Below are positions 7,448 through 16,204 of a stretch of DNA of 64,000 nt, piece by piece (positions within the stretch are counted from its first letter, which is position 1; each line of letters starts with the position of its first letter). The DNA lies in assembly GCF_000423665.1 (NCBI RefSeq), contig NZ_AUIK01000010.1, forward strand, positions 186,001-250,000, given 5' to 3'. The stretch comes from Solirubrobacter soli DSM 22325 (GTDB lineage Bacteria > Actinomycetota > Thermoleophilia > Solirubrobacterales > Solirubrobacteraceae). The notes beneath the pieces were generated by a model, which was not told the origin of the DNA, searched no databases, and saw only the letters and a list, made by a program, of their open reading frames with translations. The translations under genes were made by a program, and so were the position numbers.

Positions 7448-9871
7448 ATGAAGGTGCTTGGAGCCGCCGGGATGGCGGCGCTGCTGGCGCTGGCCGCGCC
7501 GGCGGTCGCGAGCGCGGGTGCTCCCGCGCCCGTCGATCCGCAGAACTGGTCCTTCCAGGACAACCTCACCTGGAACGACTACAAGCCGTTGCCGGGAACG
7601 GACTACTCCAACCCGGACGTCCAGCCGACGGTGAAGAAGTGGAAGGTCGCGCTCGTCGTGACGGACTTCGCGGACAAGGGCTTCACGATCTCGCAGCCCG
7701 CGGGCTCGACGATCTTCGGCACGCCGACCACGGACGCCAACCAGGTCCCGCGCGATCAGGTGCCGGCGTTCTACCGCGACTTCCTCAACAAGCCGCAGGC
7801 GCTCAATCACTTCCAGACCATGAACCGGTACTGGATGGAGGACTCCTTCGGCAAGTACGGCGTGCAGCTGGACGCCTTCGGTCCGTACCGCCTCCCGGGT
7901 CGTTCGTACCAGTACTTCCACGACTACACGACGAACGCGCACTGCCCGGACGCCGCGCACTACCCGTGCACGCTGAACTTCCGCACCGACGCGCGCGCCG
8001 CCTGGCTGGCCGACGTCGGCACGGCCAAGATCGCCGAGTACGACAACATCTTCTACGTCTCCGCCGGTGAGGACCAGTCCTCGACCTGGCAGGAGTTCGG
8101 CCAGATGAAGTTCAAGACGCAGGACGATGTCACAGACGCCTTCGGTCCGAAGGCGTTCGATCCGCTGCAGACCAACTGGGCTCCGACCCGGTACGTGCCG
8201 TGGTCCTCGTGGGCGTCGTCGTCGACGATCTGGCCCAACGCGTCGGGCAACACGTCGATCGAGGCCGAGAGCTCCGGCATGGCGACCTACGCCCACGAGC
8301 TGACGCACAACCTCGGCCTGCCGGACAACTACGGCAACCCGTTCGGCACCACGCAGCAGCGCGCCGCCACGGGCATGTGGGACATGATGAGCCGCGGCTC
8401 GTTCAACGGCCCGGGCGGCCAGCACACCCGCTGGCAGATCCCGCCGACGCAGGGCGCCGCGCTCGGCTCGCAGCACAACATCCGCAACAAGCGCGTCCTG
8501 AACTTCATCGGCGACAACGACCTGCTGCGGCTCAACCGCGACGGGCTCGCGACGTCGGGCATGGCGGTCACCGATGTCACCGCGCGTGAGACGGCGCCGT
8601 CAGGCGGCGAGATCTCCGGTGTCAACATCGCGCTCAACGGCGCGGGCGACAAGGAACCGCCCTGCAACTACCTGACCGACCCGACCTGCGACGGCGTTCG
8701 CACGTCCGGCTCCTCGGTCACGGGCAAGTACGACAACTACACGATGGAGGTCGTGCAGCAGATCGGCTCGGACTCCTTCAGCCCGGGTCACGGCGTCCTG
8801 ATCTCCAAGACGAAGAACACCGCGTCCTCCTGCGGCTCCTCGAGCTGCTTCGTGTGGGTCGTCGACGCGCACCCGGAGGACATCAACAAGGTCGACTTCG
8901 TCGCCGCCGACGGCACCGTCAACAAGGCCACCATCGGTGACGAGCGCCAGAAGAACGACGCCTCGTTCAATGCGGGTCTGAACTCCGGCTCGTCCTCGGA
9001 GTACGAGGACACGGCCAACCGCCTGCACTTCTACATCCTCGACAAGCACACCGACGCGCAGGGCATCCTGCACTACACGGTGGGCGTGCGCTCGCTCGAC
9101 GGCTCGGGCCCGCAGACGCGCGGCGTCGCGCTGGCCTCGCCGGCGCTCGGCACCGACGCGGGTTACACGACCTGCACGTTCGACCTCAAGAACACGGGCG
9201 CCTCGGCGGCCGTCCCGGCCGGCACGCACCCGCAGGACGCGTCGGCCTACCTCAACAACGACATCTACCGCCTCTCGACCACGGCCACGGGCACCGGCTA
9301 CGCCGCGTACCTCAAGAACGCGTTCGCGACGGCCAAGTTCGGCGAGTCGGTCTCGGTCCCGGTCTACATCGAGAAGGGCACGGGCTCCGGCACCGTCACG
9401 CTCAACGCCGTGTCGGAGTCGGATCCGTCCAAGACGGCCTCCGCCGTCTGCACCCTGGCGGACTCGAGCGTCGGCGGCTCCGTGCCGGCCACGCTCGCGC
9501 TGACGATGGGCGCTCCGGCCAGCTTCGGCGGGTTCACCCCCGGCCTGGGCAAGGACTACTACGCCTCGACGACGGCCACCGTCGTCTCGACCGCCGGTGA
9601 CGCGACCCTGACGGTCGCCGACCCCGACGGCTCGGCCAACACCGGCCATCTGGTCAACGGCACGTTCGCGCTGCCGTCGGCGCTCCAGGCCTCCGGCTCC
9701 ACCGCCGGCGCCTACTCGGCGCTGCCGGCCACGCTGAAGACCTACAGCGGCCCGGTCTCCAACGATCCGGCTCAGGTGAGCTTCAAGCAGACGATCTCCG
9801 ACCACGACGCCCTGCGCACGGGCACCTACGCCAAGACGCTGACCTTCACTCTCAGCACCACCACACCGTAG
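7448..9871 (+). CDS. Secreted M6-family zinc metalloprotease 2 with shared C-terminal tail
   Basis: ATG 7448 is chosen because it starts a standard signal peptide (MKVLGAAGMAALLALAAPAV) and follows AGAAGGGGA; an upstream in-frame GTG would add 13 charged residues. The protein has 807 residues. The zinc motif HELTHNLGLPDNY lies at about residue 283, with TGMWDMMSRG after it. The tail runs from PATLALTMGAPASFGGF to the C-terminal TLTFTLSTTTP. It is very close to genes 1 and 3, indicating tandem duplication. It has its own promoter, leader and terminator, so expression is likely monocistronic. A secreted peptidase of unknown substrate. Confidence 0.9.
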   Translation: MKVLGAAGMAALLALAAPAVASAGAPAPVDPQNWSFQDNLTWNDYKPLPGTDYSNPDVQPTVKKWKVALVVTDFADKGFTISQPAGSTIFGTPTTDANQVPRDQVPAFYRDFLNKPQALNHFQTMNRYWMEDSFGKYGVQLDAFGPYRLPGRSYQYFHDYTTNAHCPDAAHYPCTLNFRTDARAAWLADVGTAKIAEYDNIFYVSAGEDQSSTWQEFGQMKFKTQDDVTDAFGPKAFDPLQTNWAPTRYVPWSSWASSSTIWPNASGNTSIEAESSGMATYAHELTHNLGLPDNYGNPFGTTQQRAATGMWDMMSRGSFNGPGGQHTRWQIPPTQGAALGSQHNIRNKRVLNFIGDNDLLRLNRDGLATSGMAVTDVTARETAPSGGEISGVNIALNGAGDKEPPCNYLTDPTCDGVRTSGSSVTGKYDNYTMEVVQQIGSDSFSPGHGVLISKTKNTASSCGSSSCFVWVVDAHPEDINKVDFVAADGTVNKATIGDERQKNDASFNAGLNSGSSSEYEDTANRLHFYILDKHTDAQGILHYTVGVRSLDGSGPQTRGVALASPALGTDAGYTTCTFDLKNTGASAAVPAGTHPQDASAYLNNDIYRLSTTATGTGYAAYLKNAFATAKFGESVSVPVYIEKGTGSGTVTLNAVSESDPSKTASAVCTLADSSVGGSVPATLALTMGAPASFGGFTPGLGKDYYASTTATVVSTAGDATLTVADPDGSANTGHLVNGTFALPSALQASGSTAGAYSALPATLKTYSGPVSNDPAQVSFKQTISDHDALRTGTYAKTLTFTLSTTTP

Positions 9872-9883
9872 GTTCATCTGGCT

Positions 9884-9913
9884 CTCCTCCGTGGACGCAA
9901 GTCCACGGAGGAG
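9884..9913 (+). terminator. Hairpin terminator after protease gene 2
   Basis: A perfect 13-bp stem, CTCCTCCGTGGAC (9884-9896) pairing with 9901-9913, and a GCAA tetraloop (GNRA). It begins 12 bases after the stop and shares the CTCCGTGGAC core with the hairpin after gene 1. Confidence 0.75.
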
Positions 9914-9916
9914 CGC

Positions 9917-9981
9917 TTGACCAGCGCCTTTATCTCCCCTGAATATGGCTCTCACGCGGCTCGCCAGTGCCGCGAGGGTCT
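9917..9981 (+). promoter_or_regulatory. Promoter and hairpin leader of protease gene 3
   Basis: TTGACC (9917-9922) and GAATAT (9941-9946), 18 bases apart. The leader hairpin CGCGGC/GCCGCG (9955-9960 / 9969-9974) is followed by one A and GGGTCT (9976-9981), 17 bases before the ATG at 9999. Sequence and order closely match the leader of gene 2. Confidence 0.6.
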
Positions 9982-9998
9982 AAAGAGAGGGAAGATTC

Positions 9999-12449
9999 AT
10001 GAAGGTGCTTGGAGCCGCCGGTTTGGCGGCTGTGCTCGCGCTGGCGACGCCGACGGTCGCGTCGGCCGCCGGCCCGCCCGCGCCCATCGATCCGCAGAAC
10101 TGGTCCTTCCAGGACAACTTGACCTGGAACGACTACCACGCGCTGCCCGGCACGGACTACTCCAACCCGGACATCCAGCCGACGGTCAAGAAGTGGAAGG
10201 TCGCGCTCGTCGTCACCGACTTCGACGACAAGCCCTTCTATCTCTCCCAGCCGGTCGGCAGCTCGGTCTTCGGCACGCCGACGACCCAGGCGCACGACAT
10301 CCCGCGCGCCGACGTCCCGAACTTCCTGCGCGACTTCCTCAACAAGCCGCAGGCGCTCAATCACTTCCAGACCATGAACCGGTACTGGATGGAGGACAGC
10401 TTCGGCAAGTACGGCGTCCAGCTCGACGCCTTCGGCCCCTACCGCCTGCCGGGCCACTCCTACCAGTACTTCATGACCGAGTTCGGCGGCAACGCCAACC
10501 TCGCGCACTGCCCGGCGCTGACGCCGGCGCACCCGTGCAACCTGAACTTCCGCACCGACGCCCGCGCGGCGTGGCTGGCCGACGTCGGCCAGACCGTCAT
10601 CAACGGCTACGACAACATCTTCTACGTCTCCGCCGGCGAGGACGAGTCCGCCACCTGGCAGGAGTTCGGCGAGATGAAGTTCAAGACCATGGACGACGTC
10701 ACCGACGCGTTCGGCCCGAAGGCCTACGGCGACCTGACCCAGACCAACTGGGCCGTCACCCGCTACGTGCCGTGGTCCTCGTGGGCGGCCGTGTCCGGCA
10801 TCTGGCCGAACGCGAGCGGCAACACGTCGATCGAGGCCGAGGCCTCCGGCATGGCGACCTACGCGCACGAGCTGACCCACAACCTGGGCCTGCCGGACAA
10901 CTACAACAACCCGTTCGGCACCGTCCAGCAGGTCACCGCGACCGGCATGTGGGACATGATGAGCCGCGGCTCGTTCAACGGCCCGGGCGGCCAGCACCAG
11001 CGCTACCTGATCCCGCCCACGCAGGGTGAGGCGCTGGGCTCCCAGCACAACGTGCGCAACAAGCGCGTCCTGAACTTCATCACCGACAACGACCTGCTGC
11101 GGCTCAACCGCGACGGGCTCAAGCAGTCGGGCATGGCCGTGGCCGACGTCACCGCGCGTGAGACCGCGCCCTCAGGCGGCGAGATCTCGGGCGTGAACAT
11201 CGTCCTCGACGGCACCGGCGACAACGAGCCGCCGTGCTACATCAACGGCACGCTGACCACCCCCAACTGCGACGGCGTCTCGCGCAACGCGGCGGGCACG
11301 ATCGGCAACAAGTGGAACAACTACACGATGGAGGTCGTGCAGCAGATCGGCTCGGACTCCTTCGACCCGGGCCACGGCGTCCTGATCTCCAAGACCAAGA
11401 ACGCCAACTCCTCCTGTGGCTCGTACAGCTGCTTCGTGTGGGTCGTCGACTCGCACCCGGAGGACATCAACCAGGTCGACTTCGTCTCCGCCGACGGCAC
11501 GCCGAAGAAGGCCACGGTCGGCGACGAGCGCCAGAAGAACGACGGCTCGTTCAACGCCGGCCTGAACTCCGGCTCCTCGTACGAGTACGAGGACGCGCCG
11601 AACCGCCTGCACTTCTACATCCTCGACAAGAAGGCCGACGCGCAGGGCATCCTGCACTACACGGTCGGCGTGCGCTCGCTCGACGGCTCCGGCCCGCAGG
11701 CGCGCGGCGTCTCGCTCGCCACGCCCACGCAGGGCGCGGCCGACGGGTTCACCACCTGCACGTTCAACCTCAAGAACACCGGCGCCTCGGCCACGACGCC
11801 GAACGTCCACCCGCAGGACGCGTCCGCGTACCTGAACAGCGACATCTACCGGCTCTCGGTCTCGGCGAACGGCACGGGCTGGAACGCGTACCTCAAGAAC
11901 GCGTTCGCGACCGCCAAGTTCGGCGACTCGGTCAGCGTCCCGGTCTACATCGAGAAGGGCACGGGCGCGGGCTCGATCACGCTCAACGCCGTCTCGGAGA
12001 GCGACCCGAGCAAGTCCGCCACGCAGATCTGCACGTTCGGCGACTCGACCGTCGGCGGCTCCGTCCCGGCGACGCTCGCCCTGACCATGGGCGCTCCGGC
12101 CTCGTTCGGCGCGTTCACCCCCGGCCTCGGCAAGGACTACTTCGCCTCCACCACGGCGACCGTCGTCTCCACCGCCGGTGACGCCGCGCTGACCGTCGCC
12201 GATCCGTCGACCACGGCCCCCGGCCATCTGGTCAACGGCACGTTCTCGCTCCCGCAGGCGCTGCAGGCGTCCGGCTCCACGTCGGGCACCTACGCCGCGC
12301 TGCCGACCACGCTGAAGACCTACAGCGGGCCCGTCTCCAACGACGTCGCCCCGATCAGCTTCAAGCAGACCGTCGGCTCGAGCGACCCGCTTCGCACGGG
12401 CACCTACGCGAAGACCTTGACGTTCACCCTGTCCACGACCACCCCTTAG
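9999..12449 (+). CDS. Secreted M6-family zinc metalloprotease 3 with shared C-terminal tail
   Basis: An 816-residue protein with a signal peptide (MKVLGAAGLAAVLALATPTV). The zinc motif HELTHNLGLPDNY is at residues 290-302, then TGMWDMMSRG. The C-terminal tail from PATLALTMGAPASFGAF ends in TLTFTLSTTTP. The N-terminus is almost identical to gene 2. The RBS is the purine-rich GAGAGGGAAG before ATG 9999. Third of four tandem copies, flanked by its own promoter/leader and a 13-bp terminator. The family call is firm; the substrate and the advantage of four copies are unknown. Confidence 0.9.
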   Translation: MKVLGAAGLAAVLALATPTVASAAGPPAPIDPQNWSFQDNLTWNDYHALPGTDYSNPDIQPTVKKWKVALVVTDFDDKPFYLSQPVGSSVFGTPTTQAHDIPRADVPNFLRDFLNKPQALNHFQTMNRYWMEDSFGKYGVQLDAFGPYRLPGHSYQYFMTEFGGNANLAHCPALTPAHPCNLNFRTDARAAWLADVGQTVINGYDNIFYVSAGEDESATWQEFGEMKFKTMDDVTDAFGPKAYGDLTQTNWAVTRYVPWSSWAAVSGIWPNASGNTSIEAEASGMATYAHELTHNLGLPDNYNNPFGTVQQVTATGMWDMMSRGSFNGPGGQHQRYLIPPTQGEALGSQHNVRNKRVLNFITDNDLLRLNRDGLKQSGMAVADVTARETAPSGGEISGVNIVLDGTGDNEPPCYINGTLTTPNCDGVSRNAAGTIGNKWNNYTMEVVQQIGSDSFDPGHGVLISKTKNANSSCGSYSCFVWVVDSHPEDINQVDFVSADGTPKKATVGDERQKNDGSFNAGLNSGSSYEYEDAPNRLHFYILDKKADAQGILHYTVGVRSLDGSGPQARGVSLATPTQGAADGFTTCTFNLKNTGASATTPNVHPQDASAYLNSDIYRLSVSANGTGWNAYLKNAFATAKFGDSVSVPVYIEKGTGAGSITLNAVSESDPSKSATQICTFGDSTVGGSVPATLALTMGAPASFGAFTPGLGKDYFASTTATVVSTAGDAALTVADPSTTAPGHLVNGTFSLPQALQASGSTSGTYAALPTTLKTYSGPVSNDVAPISFKQTVGSSDPLRTGTYAKTLTFTLSTTTP

Positions 12450-12458
12450 TCGAGTGTT

Positions 12459-12490
12459 CGGCCTCCGTGGATCATTTTCCACGGAGGCCG
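12459..12490 (+). terminator. Hairpin terminator after protease gene 3
   Basis: A perfect 13-bp stem, CGGCCTCCGTGGA (12459-12471) with 12478-12490, and a 6-base loop TCATTT. It shares the CCTCCGTGGA core with the two previous terminators. Confidence 0.75.
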
Positions 12491-12492
12491 TC

Positions 12493-12554
12493 TTGACCTG
12501 ACCTTTAGCTCTCCGCGACCATTCATGAGAGGGCGGCAAGATGCCGCTGGGTCT
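12493..12554 (+). promoter_or_regulatory. Promoter and hairpin leader of protease gene 4
   Basis: TTGACC at 12493-12498 matches the -35 boxes of genes 2 and 3, but the -10 is weak (around 12517-12524). The leader hairpin GCGGCA/TGCCGC (12533-12538 / 12542-12547) has a 3-base loop, then one T and GGGTCT (12549-12554). AGGAGGG follows, before the ATG at 12569. Confidence 0.5.
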
Positions 12555-12568
12555 ATAGGAGGGCTTAG

Positions 12569-15052
12569 ATGAGGGGAACTCGCGCCGCGGTCGCAGCGGC
12601 GTTGGCCGTTCTCGCCGCGCCTGTCGCCGCCAACGCGGCCGACACTGCGCCGGCACCGATCGATCCGCAGAACTGGTCCTGGCAGGACGAGCTCACGTGG
12701 AACGACTACAAGAAGCTGCCGGGACCGGACTACTCGGACCCGAGCATCCAGCCGACCGTGAAGAAATGGAAGGTCGCGCTCGTCGTGACCGACTTCCCGG
12801 GCACGCCCTACACGATCACGCGCCCGCAGGGCGGGACCGTGTTCGGCACGCCCACCGCCGAGGCGCACGACATCCCGCGCGCCAACGTCGCCACGTTCCT
12901 GCGCGACTTCTACAACACGCCGCAGCCGCTCAACCACTTCCAGACCATGAACCGGTACTGGATGGAGGACTCCTTCGGCCGCTACGGCGTGCAGCTCGAC
13001 GCCTTCGGCCCCTACGAGCTGCCCGGCCGCCAGTACCAGTACTTCCTCAACGACCAGGGCTCGAACAACACGCGCTGCCCCACGGCCGCGACCACGCCCT
13101 GCAACAAGAACTTCCGCACCGACGCGCGCGCGGCCTGGCAGGCCGACGTCGGCGCGGCCAAGATCGCCGAGTACGACAACGTCTTCTACACCTCCGCCGG
13201 CGAGGACGAGTCCTCGACCTGGCAGGAGTTCGGCGAGATGAAGTGGATGACGCCGGAGGAGGTCACCGACCCGTTCGGCCCGGACCAGTTCGATTCCACG
13301 TTGCCGACCAACTGGGCCGCCACGCGCTACGTGCCGTGGACGTCGTGGGTCTCGGCGGCCACCAACTGGCCCAACGCGTCGGGCAACACGTCGGTCGAGG
13401 CGGAGAGCTCGGGCATGTCGACGTACGCCCACGAGCTCTCGCACAACCTCAACATCCCGGACAACTACGGCAACCCGTACGCGACGATCCAGCAGCGCGG
13501 GTTCACCGGCATGTGGGACATGATGAGCCGCGGCACGTTCAACGGCCCGGGCGGTCCTCACACCCGCTTCCTGATCCCGCCGACGCAGGGCTCCTCGCTC
13601 GGCTCGCAGCACAACCTGCGCAACAAGCGCTTCCTGAACTTCGTCTCCGACGGCGACCTAGTGCGCCTGAACCGCAACGGCCTGGCGTCGTCGGGCCTCG
13701 CGGTGGCGGACGTGACCGCGCGCGAGGTGCCGCATTCGACCGGCGAGGTCGCCGGCGTGCGGATCGAGCTCGACGGGGCGGTCGGCGACAACGCGACGCC
13801 CTGCAACTACCAGACCGATTGGCGCTGCGACGGCGTGCGCACGCAGGGCACGACGGTCACCGGCAAGTACAACGCGTACACGATGGAGGTCGTCCAGCAG
13901 ATCGGGTCGGACTCCTTCGACCCGGGCCACGGCGTCCTGATCACCAAGGTCAAGAACAGCTCCTCCAGCTGCGGCGGGTCGTCCTGCTTCGCGTGGATCA
14001 TCGACTCGCACCCGGATGACATCAACCACGTCGACTTCGTCCGGCCGGACGGCACGCCGAAGATCGCGACGCTCGGCGACGAGCGCCAGCTCAACGACGC
14101 GTCGTTCAACGCGGGCCTGGACTCCGGCTCCTCGTACGAGTGGACCGACGAGCGCAACCGCCTGCACTTCTACGTAGTCGACAAGACCACCGACGCGCAG
14201 GGCATCCTGCACTACAAGGTCGCCGTGAAGTCGCTCGACGGCGCGGGCCCGCAGAGCCGCGGCGTCGCGCTGCAGTCCGGCGTCTCGACCGAGGTCGCCC
14301 CCGGCCAGTGGTCGACCTGCACGTTCACTCTGAAGAACACGGGCGCGGCGGCGGCGACCGATCCGGCCCTGCACCCGCAGGACCAGAGCGCGAACCTGAC
14401 CTCGGACGTCTACCGCCTGTCGGCCACGGCGACGGGCACCGGCTGGAGCGCGAAGATCCTCAACGCGCTGACCGCCGTCAAGTTCGGCGAGTCGGTCAAG
14501 GTCCCGGTCTACGTGACCAAGGGCACGGGCGCCTCGGCCAACGGCACGGCCTCGCTGACGGCCACCTCGGAGAGCGACCCGTCCAAGACCCAGACCGCGG
14601 TCTGCGGCCTCGGCTCGGGCGACGTCGGCGGCTCGGTGCCGGCGACGCTCGCGCTGACCCTCGGCACGCCGGCCTCGTTCGGCGCCTTCACGCCGGGCGT
14701 CGGCAAGCTCTACGCGGCGTCGACCACGGCCAACGTGATCTCGTCCGCCGGTGACGCGACCCTCACGGTCGCCGACCCGTCGGCGACCAACATCGGCAAG
14801 CTCGTCAACGGCACGTTCGCCTTGAACCAGCCGCTGATGGCGCAGGCCTCCTCCCCCGCCGCCGGTCCGGCGGGCGCGTTCGCGGCGGTCGGCGGCTCGG
14901 CCGCGCCGACGCAGCTGGCGAAGTGGACGAACCCGGTCGCCAACGACCCGGTGACGATCGGCTTCCAGCAGACGATCCTGGCGTCCGAGCCCCTGCGCAC
15001 GGGTGCGTACGGCAAGACGCTGACGTTCACGCTCTCCACCACGACGCCTTAA
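12569..15052 (+). CDS. Secreted M6-family metalloprotease 4, divergent paralogue
   Basis: An 827-residue protein with signal peptide (MRGTRAAVAAALAVLAAPVA). The zinc region at residue 288 reads HELSHNLNIPDNY: the HExxH and the Asp are kept, but the Gly of HExxHxxGxxD is Asn. The Met-turn TGMWDMMSRG is intact. The tail, starting PATLALTLGTPASFGAF, carries a small Ala/Pro insertion and ends in TLTFTLSTTTP. It is the most divergent of the four copies. A strong AGGAGGG precedes ATG 12569. The downstream hairpin at 15069-15100 is unrelated in sequence to those after genes 1-3. Probably still zinc-binding, but activity may be altered. Confidence 0.85.
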   Translation: MRGTRAAVAAALAVLAAPVAANAADTAPAPIDPQNWSWQDELTWNDYKKLPGPDYSDPSIQPTVKKWKVALVVTDFPGTPYTITRPQGGTVFGTPTAEAHDIPRANVATFLRDFYNTPQPLNHFQTMNRYWMEDSFGRYGVQLDAFGPYELPGRQYQYFLNDQGSNNTRCPTAATTPCNKNFRTDARAAWQADVGAAKIAEYDNVFYTSAGEDESSTWQEFGEMKWMTPEEVTDPFGPDQFDSTLPTNWAATRYVPWTSWVSAATNWPNASGNTSVEAESSGMSTYAHELSHNLNIPDNYGNPYATIQQRGFTGMWDMMSRGTFNGPGGPHTRFLIPPTQGSSLGSQHNLRNKRFLNFVSDGDLVRLNRNGLASSGLAVADVTAREVPHSTGEVAGVRIELDGAVGDNATPCNYQTDWRCDGVRTQGTTVTGKYNAYTMEVVQQIGSDSFDPGHGVLITKVKNSSSSCGGSSCFAWIIDSHPDDINHVDFVRPDGTPKIATLGDERQLNDASFNAGLDSGSSYEWTDERNRLHFYVVDKTTDAQGILHYKVAVKSLDGAGPQSRGVALQSGVSTEVAPGQWSTCTFTLKNTGAAAATDPALHPQDQSANLTSDVYRLSATATGTGWSAKILNALTAVKFGESVKVPVYVTKGTGASANGTASLTATSESDPSKTQTAVCGLGSGDVGGSVPATLALTLGTPASFGAFTPGVGKLYAASTTANVISSAGDATLTVADPSATNIGKLVNGTFALNQPLMAQASSPAAGPAGAFAAVGGSAAPTQLAKWTNPVANDPVTIGFQQTILASEPLRTGAYGKTLTFTLSTTTP

Positions 15053-15068
15053 CGGCTCGCGGCCTTAT

Positions 15069-15100
15069 CCTCCCCGGCTCCTATACCAGTGCCGGGGAGG
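15069..15100 (+). terminator. Hairpin between protease 4 and dodecin; may also mask the dodecin RBS
   Basis: A perfect 10-bp stem, CCTCCCCGGC (15069-15078) with GCCGGGGAGG (15091-15100), and a 12-base loop. The right arm contains the GGGGAGG that serves as Shine-Dalgarno sequence for the dodecin ATG at 15110. It can therefore act as a terminator for the protease gene and, if transcribed through, hide the RBS. Confidence 0.55.
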
Positions 15101-15109
15101 AGAGGCCCA

Positions 15110-15325
15110 ATGGCTGAGAGCGTCTACCGGGTGACCGAGGTCATCGGTGTCAGCAGCGAGTCGTGGGAAGGTGCCGCCCGTGCGGCGGTCGAGACCGCGG
15201 CCCGGACCGTCCGCGACCTCCGGGTCGCCGAGGTGGTGCGTCAGGACGTGACGATCGGCGACGGCGGCGTCGTCAACTTCCGCGTCCGGCTCGCGATCTC
15301 GTTCAAGTACGACACCGGCGAATAG
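15110..15325 (+). CDS. Dodecin (flavin-binding storage protein)
   Basis: A 71-residue protein that matches the dodecin family along its length: VYRVTEVIGVSSESWEGAAR at the start, then AARTVRDLRVAEVVRQDVTI, and FRVRLAISFKYD at the end. Dodecins assemble as hollow dodecamers that bind flavins in the cytoplasm. ATG 15110 is placed 9 bases after GGGGAGG; an in-frame GTG at 15089 lies inside the upstream hairpin and is rejected. The stop lies in the palindrome at 15324-15350 that separates it from the convergent gene. Confidence 0.9.
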   Translation: MAESVYRVTEVIGVSSESWEGAARAAVETAARTVRDLRVAEVVRQDVTIGDGGVVNFRVRLAISFKYDTGE

Positions 15326-15350
15326 ATAAAGGGGCCTGACCCCTTTATCT
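15324..15350. terminator. Bidirectional terminator made of a GGGGTCAGGCCCC-family palindrome
   Basis: AGATAAAGGGG (15324-15334) pairs perfectly with 15340-15350 around a CCTGA loop. It contains both convergent stop codons. The central 13-mer is the reverse complement of GGGGTCAGGCCCC, which occurs at 37576-37588 and three times at 55662-55738. A/T runs on both sides suit termination in either direction. Confidence 0.75.
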
Positions 15351-15803
15351 GCCGAACGTCCGCACGAACTGGTGGGCTCGGCCCTGGAGGGCCTCCACCA
15401 GCGTGCGGACCTCGGCCAGGTCGGAGCGCAGCTCGCGATCGCCGACCTCGACCGGGAGCATCGAGTCCTGGAGCTCGACGAGCGCGTTGTCGGCCTCGTC
15501 GATCGCCTCGCCGGCGCGTTCGAGGAACGCGCGGGCGCCCTGGGACGGCGCGCCGGCGTTGGGCTGCCCGAACGTGCGGGTCGGGAGCGAGTAGCGGGTG
15601 GCGAACGCGGTGTGGGTGCGCTGCGCGCGGCCGAAGGCCGTTTGCACGCCGCGGAAGAGCTCCTCCTCCAGGCGGTCGGCGGAGTTGTCGTCGAGCAGCT
15701 CGTAGGCCGCGCCGAGGACCGCGAGCGCCATGGCGAGCTCCTCGATCGCGATCGCGAGGTCGTCGAGCAGCTGTTGCCGCGCCTCGGCGGTCACATAGGT
15801 CAT
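15345..15803 (-). CDS. Hypothetical helical protein coupled to SET-domain gene
   Basis: A 152-residue protein starting at ATG 15803, which overlaps the stop of the upstream SET gene as ATGA and has GGAG 8 bases upstream. The sequence is almost all alpha helix: an acidic N-terminal helix pair (QQLLDDLAIAIEELAMALA) and a C-terminal Glu/Asp-rich helical half (AGEAIDEADNALVELQDSML). No Cys, no signal peptide and no recognised motif. The overlap implies translational coupling and perhaps a physical partnership with the SET protein. Function unknown. Confidence 0.75.
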   Translation of the reverse strand: MTYVTAEARQQLLDDLAIAIEELAMALAVLGAAYELLDDNSADRLEEELFRGVQTAFGRAQRTHTAFATRYSLPTRTFGQPNAGAPSQGARAFLERAGEAIDEADNALVELQDSMLPVEVGDRELRSDLAEVRTLVEALQGRAHQFVRTFGR

Positions 15804-16159
15804 GGGTCGGGCTCCAGGTTGCGCGTGGACCACCACTCCTCGCCGTAGTCGATGGTGAGCTCCTCGCCCGCATCGACGTCACGCGTGGTGACGAACGTGA
15901 TCACCCGAGGACCGTCCTGGACGTACTCGCAGTTGGCCTCGTAAGAGTGGTTGTAGAGCATGCCGTAGCCGAGCAGCAGGATGACCTCGTGCTCGTCCTC
16001 CGCCGAGCCGAACACGTAGTCCCCGAGCCGGCCGGTGACGGTGTCCTCGGGCAGTTCCAGCGTCGGGCACGACTCGACGGACTCGCCCTTCTCGAACGCG
16101 CGCGTGGCGAACACGCCCCGGCCGTAGGGCCCTTCCTTGATCTCGATCCCGTCGTGCAT
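15800..16159 (-). CDS. SET-domain protein (putative protein lysine methyltransferase)
   Basis: A compact 119-residue protein consisting of little more than a SET domain. GRGVFATRAFEKGE is the N-terminal SET motif, YNHSYEANCEY carries the NHS cofactor-binding motif, and AGEELTIDYGEEWW is the ELT-DYG motif. SET proteins transfer methyl groups from S-adenosylmethionine to lysine. No post-SET cysteines are seen, as is usual for small bacterial SET proteins. Its substrate is unknown; the coupled downstream helical protein is a candidate. It is divergent from the ion-channel gene with 45 bases between starts. Confidence 0.85.
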   Translation of the reverse strand: MHDGIEIKEGPYGRGVFATRAFEKGESVESCPTLELPEDTVTGRLGDYVFGSAEDEHEVILLLGYGMLYNHSYEANCEYVQDGPRVITFVTTRDVDAGEELTIDYGEEWWSTRNLEPDP

Positions 16160-16204
16160 CGGCAGCGCACCTTAGCCGCCGGAACGCCGGATACGGTCCC
16201 GCGC

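Noticed and set aside
15331-15343. GCCTGA inside the 15324-15350 palindrome considered part of the 48-nt junction element family
   Set aside because: The arms are 5 bases apart rather than 31 and none of the interior invariants is present; it belongs to the GGGGTCAGGCCCC family.
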